From an uncultured Acidobacteriia bacterium (GTDB lineage: Bacteria > Acidobacteriota > Terriglobia > Bryobacterales > Bryobacteraceae), in assembly GCA_903909435.1 (NCBI GenBank), contig CAIVVT010000319.1, positions 1-52,464 of the forward strand: a stretch of DNA of 52,464 nucleotides. Reading direction: 5' to 3'. Under the pieces are notes generated by a model, which did no database searches, was not told the DNA's origin, and saw only the letters and a program-made list of their open reading frames with translations. This document shows positions 1 through 8,173 of the stretch, piece after piece (within the stretch, counting starts at the first letter, position 1; each line of letters opens with the position of its first letter). The position numbers and the translations under genes are program-made.

Positions 1-377
1 CCTGGCAGCAGCAGGAAGCTGCGCTCGACCAGCAAGTCCTCAGGGAGCGCCGGTTCGATATTCCCGATGCCGATGCCGTCCGGCAGTTGCAGTGTCCTGT
101 GCGGCGTATTCGGCCCGCCCATCTCCACCGCGTGCTGGGCCCGCAGAAAGCGGACCTCGACGGGCGACTCGGTCCGTTCGACACGGTTCATGGCCAGCGA
201 CAAAAACGAGGCGACGTCGTCACCCGCCATGCGCAGCCGGACGCTTTCAAGACCGCGGGCAACGCTGGGGTAGGAGACCCCCATGATCAGCGAGATGATC
301 GCCATCACGACCAGCAACTCGATCAGCGTGATGCCGCGCCGGGGGGGAGTGCTCGAGATGTCGTCAGGTGGCGGCAT
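1..377 (-). CDS. gspH: Type II secretion pseudopilin, GspH-like (partial)
   Basis: The reading frame starts at the ATG at 375-377 and runs off the left edge of the window, so about 125 residues are visible and the C-terminus is missing. A prepilin peptidase site is clear: RRG then ITLIE at residues 13-20, with Gly at -1 and Glu at +5, followed by a hydrophobic helix (LLVVMAIISLIMGV). After that comes a soluble part typical of minor pseudopilins (SVRLRMAGDDVASFLSLAMNR). Family knowledge: GspH sits at or near the tip of the T2SS pseudopilus in the inner membrane and periplasm. It is the last visible gene of a gspE-F-G-H series, 132 bases after gspG. Assignment to GspH rather than GspI or GspJ rests on gene order and the N-terminal pattern. 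Confidence 0.8.
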   Translation of the reverse strand, partial: MPPPDDISSTPPRRGITLIELLVVMAIISLIMGVSYPSVARGLESVRLRMAGDDVASFLSLAMNRVERTESPVEVRFLRAQHAVEMGGPNTPHRTLQLPDGIGIGNIEPALPEDLLVERSFLLLP

Positions 378-509
378 GTCAGGTTCATTAGGTCAGGCGG
401 GCGCCCTCGGCTGCTCCGGCCCCGGTCCAGACTCTTTGGGACCAATCAGGTGACCGGACACGTCGGGCCTGGGGCCGGCCGCAGGCCAGGGGGCCCGCCC
501 CTCTTTCCA

Positions 510-953
510 CTAGTTTTTCCAGCTCATGATGTCCGCGCTGATGCCCTCGCCGCCCGGCTGACCGTCGGCGCCGTAGCTGACGATGTCGGGCTCGTCGCCG
601 TGCTCTCCGGGGTACTTGTAGACGAAGGCGTGGCCCCATTGATCCAGCGGGACATCCTTGGGCAGGTACGGCCCGTTCCAGTTGTTCACTCCGTCCGGCT
701 TGACCCGCAGCGCGTTCAGCCCCTGCTCCGAGGTCGGGAAAACGCCCGTGTCCAATTTGTACTGGCCGAGTGCGTCCATGAAGTTGCTGATCTGCAATTT
801 CGCCGCAGTCACGCGCGCCTGGTCGGTCTTCTTGAACATGGTGGTGCCCACCACTGCCGCGAACAGGGCGATGATGGTCACCACGACGAGCATCTCGATG
901 AGCGTGATGCCAGCGCGGCGCCGGGTCTTGAGTCTGGGCTGAGTGGCGGTCAT
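510..953 (-). CDS. gspG: Type II secretion major pseudopilin GspG
   Basis: This 147-residue protein has the usual GspG length. A short basic leader (residues 1-15, ending RRRAG) precedes the prepilin peptidase site G15/I16 with Glu20, then a hydrophobic helix (MLVVVTIIALFAAVVGTTMF). The C-terminal part carries the GspG pattern: DALGQYKLDTGVFPTSEQGL, a GPYLPK loop, and a DxWG-like segment near PLDQWGHAFVYKYPG. The final YGADGQPGGEG segment is the region that binds calcium in known GspG proteins. It would polymerise into the periplasmic pseudopilus that pushes exoproteins through the outer-membrane secretin. It lies 31 bases after gspF in the same direction and is very probably co-transcribed. 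Confidence 0.95.
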   Translation of the reverse strand: MTATQPRLKTRRRAGITLIEMLVVVTIIALFAAVVGTTMFKKTDQARVTAAKLQISNFMDALGQYKLDTGVFPTSEQGLNALRVKPDGVNNWNGPYLPKDVPLDQWGHAFVYKYPGEHGDEPDIVSYGADGQPGGEGISADIMSWKN

Positions 954-984
954 ATTCTTAAGGTTCCCACTTTGCTCGAATCGA

Positions 985-2196
985 TCACATGCCGACGTCG
1001 TTCAGGCTCGTAATCGCCATCATCAGGCTGAGGATCAGCGAGCCGATCACGACCCCCATGAACAAAATGATCAGCGGCTCGAAAAGCGAAGTAAAGCGCT
1101 TGATGGCGGCCTTCGTATCCGCGTCGTAGATCTCGGCGGCACGGTTGAACATCACGTCCAGGCGCCCGGTCTCTTCACCCACCGCCAGCAGGTGCGACAG
1201 CAGCGGAGGGAATTGCCCCGTGCGTGCCAGCGGCGCGGAAACGCCTTCGCCGCGCTTGATGCCTTGCGAGACTGTCTCCAGCGCGTTGCCCATGCGGCGG
1301 TTGGTCAAAATGGCGCGCGAAATCGTCAGGCTTTGCACCAGCGGCACGCCGTTGCCCACCAGCGTTCCCATGGAGCGGGCGAATTGTGCAGACTGCGATT
1401 TCCGCAGCGCGTCCCCGAGCACCGGCAGTTTCAAGCAGAAGCCGTCCCACCACAAGCGTCCCGCCAGAGTCGCGATGTACGAGCGCAAACCGATGCCGGC
1501 CGCAGCCAGAGCTAGCAACACCCAACCGCCGTAGGCCTTCACTAAATTGCTCGTCTCGATCAGCAAAAGCGTCGGCGTGGGGATCTTCATCCGCGATTCG
1601 GCGAAGACCGCCGCAAAGCGCGGCACCACGAAGTACAGCAGCAGGAAAATCGAGGCCGAACCGACGGTTGCCAGCAGCGCCGGATAGACCATCGCACTGG
1701 TGATGTAGCCGCGCAGTTCATCGCGGGTTCGTTCGTATTCGGACAGCCGCTCGAAGATGGCGGCCAGCGAACCCGAAGCCTCGCCGGCACGCACCATGTT
1801 GACGTAGATATCGGAGAAGTAATCCGGCCTGGTGCCGAGTGCATCGCCGAACGAGCGCCCGCCTTTGAGCGCCCGCAGCACGTCGTTGGCGACGGTGCGG
1901 AACTCCTCGCTCTCGCCCAGTTCCGAGGTAATGGACAGCGCGCGGTCGAGGGGCACGCCGGCGCTCAACAGCGTCGCGATTTCCTGCGTGAAGAAGAGAA
2001 TGGCGCGGCGTTTGCCGAAGTGGAAGTTGGGCAGCTTGAGTTCGCCGCGCGATTGCGGTTTGGAGCCGATGTAGACCGGCAGCAAGCCCTGGCGTTTCAG
2101 TTCGTGCGCGGCCAGTTTCTCGCTGTCGGCGGTGAGCGTGCCGGCACGGCTCTTCCCGTCGGCGGTCACGGCTCGGAAATGGAACGTGGCTGCCAT
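985..2196 (-). CDS. gspF: Type II secretion inner-membrane platform protein GspF
   Basis: At 403 residues this matches GspF length. An N-terminal cytoplasmic segment (FHFRAVTADGKSRAGTLTAD) is followed by two repeated T2SSF domains, near residues 70-190 and 270-390. Each begins with an FTQEIATLL- or FARSMGTLV-like helix and contains a GVPL motif and a GExTG/GEASG motif. Hydrophobic stretches near 165-195, 215-240 and 370-395 fit the three-membrane-helix topology of the family. GspF couples the GspE ATPase to pseudopilus assembly. It starts only 7 bases after the gspE stop codon. The start chosen (MAATFHFRAV) matches the family N-terminus. Confidence 0.95.
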   Translation of the reverse strand: MAATFHFRAVTADGKSRAGTLTADSEKLAAHELKRQGLLPVYIGSKPQSRGELKLPNFHFGKRRAILFFTQEIATLLSAGVPLDRALSITSELGESEEFRTVANDVLRALKGGRSFGDALGTRPDYFSDIYVNMVRAGEASGSLAAIFERLSEYERTRDELRGYITSAMVYPALLATVGSASIFLLLYFVVPRFAAVFAESRMKIPTPTLLLIETSNLVKAYGGWVLLALAAAGIGLRSYIATLAGRLWWDGFCLKLPVLGDALRKSQSAQFARSMGTLVGNGVPLVQSLTISRAILTNRRMGNALETVSQGIKRGEGVSAPLARTGQFPPLLSHLLAVGEETGRLDVMFNRAAEIYDADTKAAIKRFTSLFEPLIILFMGVVIGSLILSLMMAITSLNDVGM

Positions 2197-2203
2197 TCCG
2201 TCC

Positions 2204-3844
2204 CTAGAACTCCTGCGTCACGCGGATCACTTCGTCGGCCGTCGTCACGCCGGCGGCCACTTTCTGCCAACCGTCTTCGCGCAGCGAACGCATCCCGTGC
2301 TTGCGGGCCAGCACCGTCAATTCGCCAGCGTCGGCGTTGGCCATGATGCGCTTGCGGATGTCCTCATTCAACTCCATCATCTCGAAAATGCCGACGCGTC
2401 CCTTGTAGCCGGTTCCGAAGCAGCGTTCGCAGCCGGTGCCGCGAAACGAGGGGACCATTTCGCCCATGGGCGTCATGCGCTCGCCGGCCTGCGCTTTGCA
2501 CGCGTGGCAGATCACGCGGACAAGGCGTTGGGCGAGCACGGCGACCACGGACGAACTGATCAGGTAGTTCTCCACACCCATGTCCGTCAGGCGCGTGATC
2601 GCACTCGGCGCGTCGTTGGTATGGAGCGTTGAATACACGAAGTGGCCCGTCAAAGCGGCGCGAATGGCCACGTCGGCGGTCTCGCGGTCGCGGATTTCGC
2701 CGACCATGATGACGTCCGGATCCTGGCGCACGATGTGGCGCAACCCGGCCGCGAAGCTCAGCCCGATCTGTGGGTTGACGTGGATCTGATTGATCCCGTC
2801 CATCTGGTATTCGACCGGGTCTTCGATGGTGATGATCTTCTTGTCCGGCTGGTTGATCAGCTTCAGTGCGGAATAGAGCGTGGTGCTTTTGCCGCTGCCG
2901 GTCGGTCCCGTGACGAGGAAAATGCCGTGCGGCATCGCGGTGAAATGCTCCATCCTGGAGAGCATCAGCGGATCGAACCCGAGGTTGTGCAGGTCGTAGA
3001 AGTCGCTGGCGGAGCGGTCCAGCAAGCGCATCACGACGCTCTCGCCATACAGCGTCGGCAGGGTGGAAACGCGCAGATCCACTTCGCGTCCCAGGGCCTT
3101 TGCTTTGATGCGCCCGTCCTGCGGCAACCGGCGCTCGGCGATGTTCAGCCGCGCCATCAGTTTCAGGCGCGAGATGATGGCGGCCTTCAACTCTCGCGGC
3201 GGCGGCTCCTGTTCCTGCAGCACGCCATCAATGCGGTAGCGAACGCGGAACTCTTTCTCGAACGGCTCGATGTGAATGTCGCTGGCGCGCTTCTCCACGG
3301 CGCTGGCGATCATGGCGTTCACCAGGCGAATCACCGGCGCCTCGCTGGCCATGTCCCGAAGCTGTTCTAGGTCGGCCGCGGACTCTTCGCCATCGAGCCC
3401 GGTCGCCGCCGCCTCTTTCTCCTCCTCACCGTAGTAACGCTCGATGGCATCCAGGATTTCGGCCTCGGTCGCCAACTCCGGCTGGACCGTAAGCCCGGTG
3501 GCGTGACGCACGACCGAAAGCGTTTCAAAATCCAGGGGATCCGCCATTGCCAGGCGCAGCGTCGTGCCGTTCACCGCGAGCGGCAGAACCCTGACTTGGC
3601 GCAGGAAGCGGCTGGACAGTTGCTCTGTCTCGGGCGTGATCGCGGGCGGCCCGGCGATTTCCGCGATGGGTAGGCCCAGTTGCTCCGAGAGCGCCAGCAG
3701 CAGGTCCTTTTGCGCAATGAAACCGAGGTCCACCAGGATGCGCCCGATCTTGTCGCCGCGCTCGCGCTGGATCTCCAGGCCGCGGTCCAGGTCCTCGCGC
3801 GCGAGGACCCCTCGTTCCATCAGGATTTCGCCCAGGTTCTTCAT
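2204..3844 (-). CDS. gspE: Type II secretion assembly ATPase GspE
   Basis: The 546-residue product has an N-terminal GspE/PilB domain (about 1-150) with the LGEILMERGVL and RILVDLGFI helices. A RecA-like ATPase core follows. The Walker A motif GPTGSGKST is near residue 310, the Asp box contains TIEDPVEY, Walker B is VIMVGEIRDRETAD, and the His box is STLHTNDA. A tetracysteine zinc element (CHAC then CERC) lies near 450-475, as in GspE and PilB. The ATPase acts on the cytoplasmic face and powers pseudopilus assembly. PilB of type IV pili is the main alternative, but the adjoining gspF, gspG and gspH-like genes with pseudopilin features favour type II secretion. Confidence 0.93.
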   Translation of the reverse strand: MKNLGEILMERGVLAREDLDRGLEIQRERGDKIGRILVDLGFIAQKDLLLALSEQLGLPIAEIAGPPAITPETEQLSSRFLRQVRVLPLAVNGTTLRLAMADPLDFETLSVVRHATGLTVQPELATEAEILDAIERYYGEEEKEAAATGLDGEESAADLEQLRDMASEAPVIRLVNAMIASAVEKRASDIHIEPFEKEFRVRYRIDGVLQEQEPPPRELKAAIISRLKLMARLNIAERRLPQDGRIKAKALGREVDLRVSTLPTLYGESVVMRLLDRSASDFYDLHNLGFDPLMLSRMEHFTAMPHGIFLVTGPTGSGKSTTLYSALKLINQPDKKIITIEDPVEYQMDGINQIHVNPQIGLSFAAGLRHIVRQDPDVIMVGEIRDRETADVAIRAALTGHFVYSTLHTNDAPSAITRLTDMGVENYLISSSVVAVLAQRLVRVICHACKAQAGERMTPMGEMVPSFRGTGCERCFGTGYKGRVGIFEMMELNEDIRKRIMANADAGELTVLARKHGMRSLREDGWQKVAAGVTTADEVIRVTQEF

Positions 3845-3914
3845 GTGGACCTTTTCATGCGAACTGCTTCACGCGATGCTTGCGCCCCGGCACCTATGCC
3901 CGTTGCGGCGAGCT

Positions 3915-4484
3915 TCATTCCACCCTGACCTTGACCAGACCGGATGCCGCATCGAGAGCTTGCTTCCTGGCCGCGGCGTCCAGCAGATCCCGCTTCTTGC
4001 CTTGCACCGACATGGACTTAGGTAACCCGGTGCGATCCTCCATATCGAGCGAGTAGAAGTTGAACTGCAACAGGATGGCCTCGTCCGGCTGCAGGTGCGC
4101 CAGCATGCCTGCCGCGCCCTGGAGCATTTGCACCATGAGCTTGCGGACGTCCGGCAGACGCTTCAGTTTGCCGTCGTGGATGCGGGCCAGATCCGCCTTG
4201 GTGACGTGCCCCCCAAAACCGAACAGGGGAGGCAGGGAGACCAGGTCCACGTCGGTGACGAAGACCGCGCCATAGCCCTCCACGTAAATGCCGTGAGTCG
4301 GCAGCAGGTGGTCGAGCGGCGCGTCGATGCTGTAACCGCGAATCGATCCGTCGCACGCCTTGGCCACCGCTTCAATTTCCGAGGCAGGCGGCCCGCTCAA
4401 TGGCGCAGCGGTTTGCGAACCCGATCGGGCGGCACCTGCGGCGACGGCGGCCGTCAGCATCAGGCACACGGCGAAGCGGCGCAT
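3915..4484 (-). CDS. Exported hypothetical protein of a sigma factor/T2SS operon
   Basis: I do not recognise a named family for this 189-residue protein. Residues 1-20 form a signal peptide (basic MRRFAVCLM start, hydrophobic alanine-rich core), so it is probably periplasmic or secreted. The mature part is mixed alpha/beta, with a hydrophobic stretch GIYVEGYGAVFVTDVDLVSLPPLFGF (shown across residues 66-91) and a basic, helical C-terminus. Its ATG overlaps the last base of the upstream anti-sigma stop codon (TAATG at about 4482-4486), which shows translational coupling. It sits 70 bases before gspE. The position suggests a partner of the anti-sigma factor or a product tied to the secretion machinery, but no function can be assigned. 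Confidence 0.75.
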   Translation of the reverse strand: MRRFAVCLMLTAAVAAGAARSGSQTAAPLSGPPASEIEAVAKACDGSIRGYSIDAPLDHLLPTHGIYVEGYGAVFVTDVDLVSLPPLFGFGGHVTKADLARIHDGKLKRLPDVRKLMVQMLQGAAGMLAHLQPDEAILLQFNFYSLDMEDRTGLPKSMSVQGKKRDLLDAAARKQALDAASGLVKVRVE

Positions 4485-5125
4485 TACTCGCCTCCTTGGG
4501 GACGAACCGATGAGAGCATGGCGTAATTGATTTTGCGCTCCAGCTTCTCGAAGGCGTAGCGGACCGCTCTCTGGTCGGCATCGCGCCTCTGTTCGAATCC
4601 TGCGGTGCGGAGTTGCTCCTGCTGGGACAACTGCCGCTCGAGACCCGCAACGGCCGGGCGGATTTCTTCCTGCAGCCGCGTTTGCAGCGTCGTCCTGATG
4701 GCCGCATCCACGGCTTGCGGGAGCCGGCGCGCGACCTCCTTCTGCGCTTCAGCCTGAACCAGAACCGCGATCTGCGCCGATGGGGCGGGGGCGGGAATAC
4801 GGGCCAGCAGGCCATGCACGAGAATCGCCAGGGCCAGAACGGCGACGGAAGCGAACCCAAGTTGCGGGCCCGATTGCCACACGCGGCTCCACCTGGACGC
4901 CCCGCGGACAACAGGCTCCGGTACGAACACGATGCGGCGCGGGGGCTCGAGCAGCGGTAGGGTGTTCAACCCCGCGACGGTGGCCCGGTAGCGGGCAGAC
5001 TCAGTGCGGCAGCGCTCACAGGACAGAACGTGCCGGTCGCATTGCGCCGCCTCGGTCGCGCTCAACTCGCCGAGCGCATAGCCCTTCCAGTCAAAACCAG
5101 AGCATTCCATCGCCAACTCCTTCAT
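4484..5125 (-). CDS. Membrane anti-sigma factor with zinc-finger anti-sigma domain
   Basis: The 213-residue protein begins with a zf-HC2-type anti-sigma domain: His32, Cys36 and Cys39 form the HxxxCxxC motif, with Cys29 just before. One membrane helix (about residues 89-110, SVAVLALAILVHGLLARI) separates it from a charged, probably coiled-coil extracytoplasmic part (about 120-205) rich in Glu, Arg and Gln. It would hold the upstream ECF sigma factor inactive at the inner membrane until a signal releases it. Its ATG overlaps the sigma stop codon (ATGA, 5122-5125), which fixes the start at MKELAMEC and indicates translational coupling. What it senses cannot be read from sequence. Confidence 0.87.
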   Translation of the reverse strand: MKELAMECSGFDWKGYALGELSATEAAQCDRHVLSCERCRTESARYRATVAGLNTLPLLEPPRRIVFVPEPVVRGASRWSRVWQSGPQLGFASVAVLALAILVHGLLARIPAPAPSAQIAVLVQAEAQKEVARRLPQAVDAAIRTTLQTRLQEEIRPAVAGLERQLSQQEQLRTAGFEQRRDADQRAVRYAFEKLERKINYAMLSSVRPQGGE

Positions 5126-5805
5126 TCCACAGCCCCGCCCGCACCGTGCGTATCGGGCAGCGGGGCGAGCACGACACGCATCGCATCAAGCGCGGTATAG
5201 ACTCGCGATTTGACGGTCGAAACCGGCGCATCCACAATCGAGGCGATCTCCTCGAACTTGAATCCTTCACACACCTTCAACACCACCGACTCCCGCTGCT
5301 CCACCGTCAAAACGCCAAGCGCCGTCTCCACGGCCATCGAGATTTCTACCCCGGACATCCCGAACGCGCCTGGATGTCCGGTCGATTGCTCCGGCGGATC
5401 GCCTTCGGGGCGCTTGCGACGCAGATGGCTGATCGCCTCGTTGTGCGCGATCCTGTAGAGCCACGAACCGAAGCGCTCGGGCGCATCCAGCCGCTTGAGA
5501 TTCTGGAACGCCTTCAAAAACGTCTCCTGGCTCAGATCAAAGGCCTCTTCGGCGTCTGGCGAGAGCCGCAGCAGGTAGTTGTAGATCCTTTTTTCCCAAC
5601 GCGATACAAGCACGTTGAAGGCTTCCACGTCGCCCTTCTGAGCGCGCGGCACCAAGTCACGTTCGTCTGCCTCGCGAAGGATCAACCAGCCATTCTCCTC
5701 GGCTCCGGGCCGGATCTGTCTGATTCTAGGACGCTCATCGTGCGTGGAAAGTCGGAGCAGCCGCACGAAATGCGATCGGCGCAAAAGCACGGACCGCTCC
5801 CGCAT
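5122..5805 (-). CDS. ECF-type RNA polymerase sigma factor
   Basis: The 227-residue product has sigma region 2 at about residues 55-125 (RAQKGDVEAFNVLVSRW, DLSQETFLKAFQNL, FGSWLYRIAHNEAI) and region 4 at about 165-220 (LTVEQRESVVLKVCEGF, then the helix-turn-helix FEEIASIVDAPVSTVKSRV). Regions 1.1 and 3 are absent, as expected for an ECF sigma. The first roughly 45 residues are unusual and arginine-rich, so the true start may lie downstream. It is followed by an overlapping anti-sigma gene and then type II secretion genes. This suggests that secretion is under its control or that the sigma autoregulates the operon, but no promoter was verified. Confidence 0.9.
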   Translation of the reverse strand: MRERSVLLRRSHFVRLLRLSTHDERPRIRQIRPGAEENGWLILREADERDLVPRAQKGDVEAFNVLVSRWEKRIYNYLLRLSPDAEEAFDLSQETFLKAFQNLKRLDAPERFGSWLYRIAHNEAISHLRRKRPEGDPPEQSTGHPGAFGMSGVEISMAVETALGVLTVEQRESVVLKVCEGFKFEEIASIVDAPVSTVKSRVYTALDAMRVVLAPLPDTHGAGGAVE

Positions 5806-5940
5806 CCATAGTGTGCCACGGACGTCCGTCGGCGAAACCCGTCACGGAATGTATCGGGCGCCGGAGTTTGCCGCAGGGGCGCCGGGATTCGCCGAATCGG
5901 GTAAAGCGGCGGCCCGGTGCAGTATCTCCGCGAGTCAGTC

Positions 5941-5974
5941 GGATAGGATAACGGATAGGCGCCGCGACGGATAG
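5941..5974 (+). repeat. Cluster of short GGATA direct repeats in a divergent promoter region
   Basis: Four copies of GGATA begin at 5941, 5946, 5953 and 5969. The last two are part of a 7-base repeat, CGGATAG, whose copies start 16 bases apart. They lie between the divergent sigma factor gene (start 5805) and folC (start near 5986-6010). The spacing of roughly one and a half helical turns could suit a dimeric regulator, but this is only an inference. Confidence 0.3.
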
Positions 5975-5985
5975 TGGCCTGATCC

Positions 5986-7317
5986 GTGCGGGGCGCGTTA
6001 GGAGCATTCCTGAGTACCTCTTATCCCGAATCAGTGCGATTCCTCTACGCGCTCGGCAACGAATTCAAGACATTCAAATTCGGGTTGGATCGTATTCGCA
6101 GGCTGCTTGACGCGCTGGGCCGTCCACAGGATGCCTGCCGCTTCGTGCATGTCGCGGGCACCAACGGCAAAGGCTCCACCTGCGCTTTCATCGAACGCGT
6201 GCTGCGCCAGGCGGGGATCCGCACCGGGCTCTACGTCTCGCCGCATCTGGTGGAACCTACCGAGCGCATACGGATTTGCGGCGAGCCTGTCACAGCCGAT
6301 GAGTTTACGGCGGCGTTCGAGACAATCCATTCCACGGCCGAGAGATTAGCCGCCGCGGGCGGCATCGACATGCACCCCACGTATTTCGAGACCATCACCG
6401 CGATGGCCTTGCACCTGTTCCGGGAAAAGGGCGCGGGGGTGGTGGTGCTGGAGACCGGCATGGGCGGACGCCTGGACGCCACCAATGCCGTGACGCCGTT
6501 GCTGAGCGTCATTACTCCGATCGATTTCGATCACGAGAAGTACCTGGGCGCGACCATCCCGGAGATCGCGTTCGAGAAGGCTGGAATCCTCAAACCGGGC
6601 CGTCCCGCGGTGTTCTCCCGGCAGCGGCCGGAGGCGCTTGAGGTGTTGGAGCGGCGGGCTTTGGAATCGAATTCGCCCGTGGCGCACGCGACCGACTGGC
6701 AGGCGCACGATCTGAGAATCCATGCGTTCGGTTCGAAATTCGTAGCTGCGAACGGACCGGCGCAGTGGCTGGTGGACTGTCCACTGATCGGCGAACACCA
6801 GGTGGAAAACGGTCTGACGGCGATTGCGGCGCTCGCGGTTCTGGCGGCCGAGGGTGGAGAGTTCGCCGCGATTACACCTGAGGCGATTCACAATGGCATC
6901 GCCTCCACCCGCTGGCCGGGGCGACTCGAATTGGTCAGAACCGCGCCCGGTGTTTTCCTGGACGGAGCTCATAACGCGGCGGGAGCCCATGCGCTTGGCG
7001 CTTACATTCGGCGCTTCCACGCGGACAAGAGGATCTGGATGGTCTTCGGCGCGATGCGCGACAAGGACATCCACGTGATAGGACAGGAACTCTTCCATCT
7101 GGCCCATGAACTGGTCTTCACCAGCCCCAACCAGACACGCGCGTTCCGCGCCGGGGAGCTTCGCGAGTTGAGCGGAGAAGCCCGCGCGCACGTGATGGAA
7201 TCTCCCCAGGAATCGCTCGAGTTCGTGCTGAAGGCACCGGCGGGCGACGTCGTGTTCATTACCGGCTCGCTCTACCTGGTGGGCGAAATCCGGGCAGCGC
7301 TCGGCCTCGTGGGATAA
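5986..7317 (+). CDS. folC: Folylpolyglutamate synthase / dihydrofolate synthase FolC
   Basis: FolC adds glutamate to dihydropteroate and to folates using ATP, in the cytoplasm. Seen here: the P-loop HVAGTNGKGST near residue 58, the Mur-ligase-like VVLETGMGGRLDATN, the conserved SVITPIDFDHEKYLG, and the C-terminal domain start FLDGAHNAAGA. Length (443 residues from the GTG at 5986) is normal. The start is uncertain. A clean AGGAG at 6000-6004 lies five bases before an in-frame CTG at 6010, which would give LSTSYPESVRFLYALG, close to the N-terminus typical of the family. It stands divergent from the sigma gene and 30 bases before plsC. Confidence 0.94.
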   Translation: MRGALGAFLSTSYPESVRFLYALGNEFKTFKFGLDRIRRLLDALGRPQDACRFVHVAGTNGKGSTCAFIERVLRQAGIRTGLYVSPHLVEPTERIRICGEPVTADEFTAAFETIHSTAERLAAAGGIDMHPTYFETITAMALHLFREKGAGVVVLETGMGGRLDATNAVTPLLSVITPIDFDHEKYLGATIPEIAFEKAGILKPGRPAVFSRQRPEALEVLERRALESNSPVAHATDWQAHDLRIHAFGSKFVAANGPAQWLVDCPLIGEHQVENGLTAIAALAVLAAEGGEFAAITPEAIHNGIASTRWPGRLELVRTAPGVFLDGAHNAAGAHALGAYIRRFHADKRIWMVFGAMRDKDIHVIGQELFHLAHELVFTSPNQTRAFRAGELRELSGEARAHVMESPQESLEFVLKAPAGDVVFITGSLYLVGEIRAALGLVG

Positions 7318-7347
7318 TCTCGATTTGCGACTACCCTCCAACGTCCA

Positions 7348-8073
7348 ATGCCCATCAGCTACCTCATCGCGCTCCTGATCCGAGACCCGCTGGTCATCCT
7401 GTGCACCGCCGTCATGGGCAGCATCAGCGTGGTTGTCGCGCTATGGGATACCAACGGGAACGCGCAGTTGCGAGTGGCCCGAGCCTGGGCGCGGATGCTC
7501 TTGTTCGTCGCCGGTGCGCGCGTCAAGACGGTGGGTTTGGAAAAGCTGGAGCGAGGCGTCAGCTACGTGATCGTGTCGAACCACGTCAGCTACATGGACA
7601 CCCCGGTATTGCTCGCGCACCTGCCCCTCAACTTCCGCTTCATGGCCAAGCAGGAGCTGTTCAAGGTGCCGTTCATCGGGCCGCACCTGAGCAAGGCGGG
7701 ACACATCTCCGTTCCCCTGGACGACTGGCGTGCGGCGTTGAAAGTGCTCGCCACGGTCGGCGTAATCCTGGTGGAGCGGGGCCAAAGCGTGCTCATGTTC
7801 CCCGAAGGCGGACGGTCCGAGAACGGCGAATTGCAGGAGTTCAAAGACGGTGCGGCTTACCTTGCCATCAAAGGCCGAGTGAAGATCCTGCCCGTCTGCA
7901 TCATCGGAATCCACGAGGTTCTACCGATGCACTCCGGACACATGCGGCCGGGGAAAGTCACCCTGCGCATCGCTGATCCGGTGGACGTCACGGGGCTGAA
8001 GACCGCCGATCGTGTCGAGCTCACGGAGCGGTTGAAGAACACGATCCGGGAGTTGCAGTTGCTCGGGCGTTGA
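7348..8073 (+). CDS. plsC: 1-acyl-sn-glycerol-3-phosphate acyltransferase PlsC
   Basis: The 241-residue protein acylates lysophosphatidate to phosphatidate at the inner membrane. An N-terminal hydrophobic stretch (LIALLIRDPLVILCTAVMG) anchors it. The catalytic HX4D motif appears as NHVSYMDTP near residue 79, followed by the FRFMAKQELFKVPFIG block, the substrate-binding FPEGGRS near residue 151, and the late block KILPVCIIG. It starts 30 bases after folC and is probably in the same transcript. The motif set is complete and the length typical, so the class is secure. The acyl-chain preference cannot be inferred. Confidence 0.92.
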   Translation: MPISYLIALLIRDPLVILCTAVMGSISVVVALWDTNGNAQLRVARAWARMLLFVAGARVKTVGLEKLERGVSYVIVSNHVSYMDTPVLLAHLPLNFRFMAKQELFKVPFIGPHLSKAGHISVPLDDWRAALKVLATVGVILVERGQSVLMFPEGGRSENGELQEFKDGAAYLAIKGRVKILPVCIIGIHEVLPMHSGHMRPGKVTLRIADPVDVTGLKTADRVELTERLKNTIRELQLLGR

Positions 8074-8173
8074 ATTCGACGGAGCCGCTCCAGGGATCGA
8101 AGCTTATAACCCCAGGGCGCCGAACCGGTTGGCCCGGCGCGGCCTGTTTCCACGACAATAGTAGATACCTTAC

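Noticed and set aside
87-1013. A 308-codon plus-strand frame opposite the pseudopilin genes
   Set aside because: It is antisense to gspH and gspG, which have clear motifs, and its translation shows no domain.
4591-4600. GTTCGAATCC, a tRNA T-loop-like sequence
   Set aside because: It lies inside the anti-sigma coding sequence, with no acceptor stem, D-arm or anticodon arm around it.
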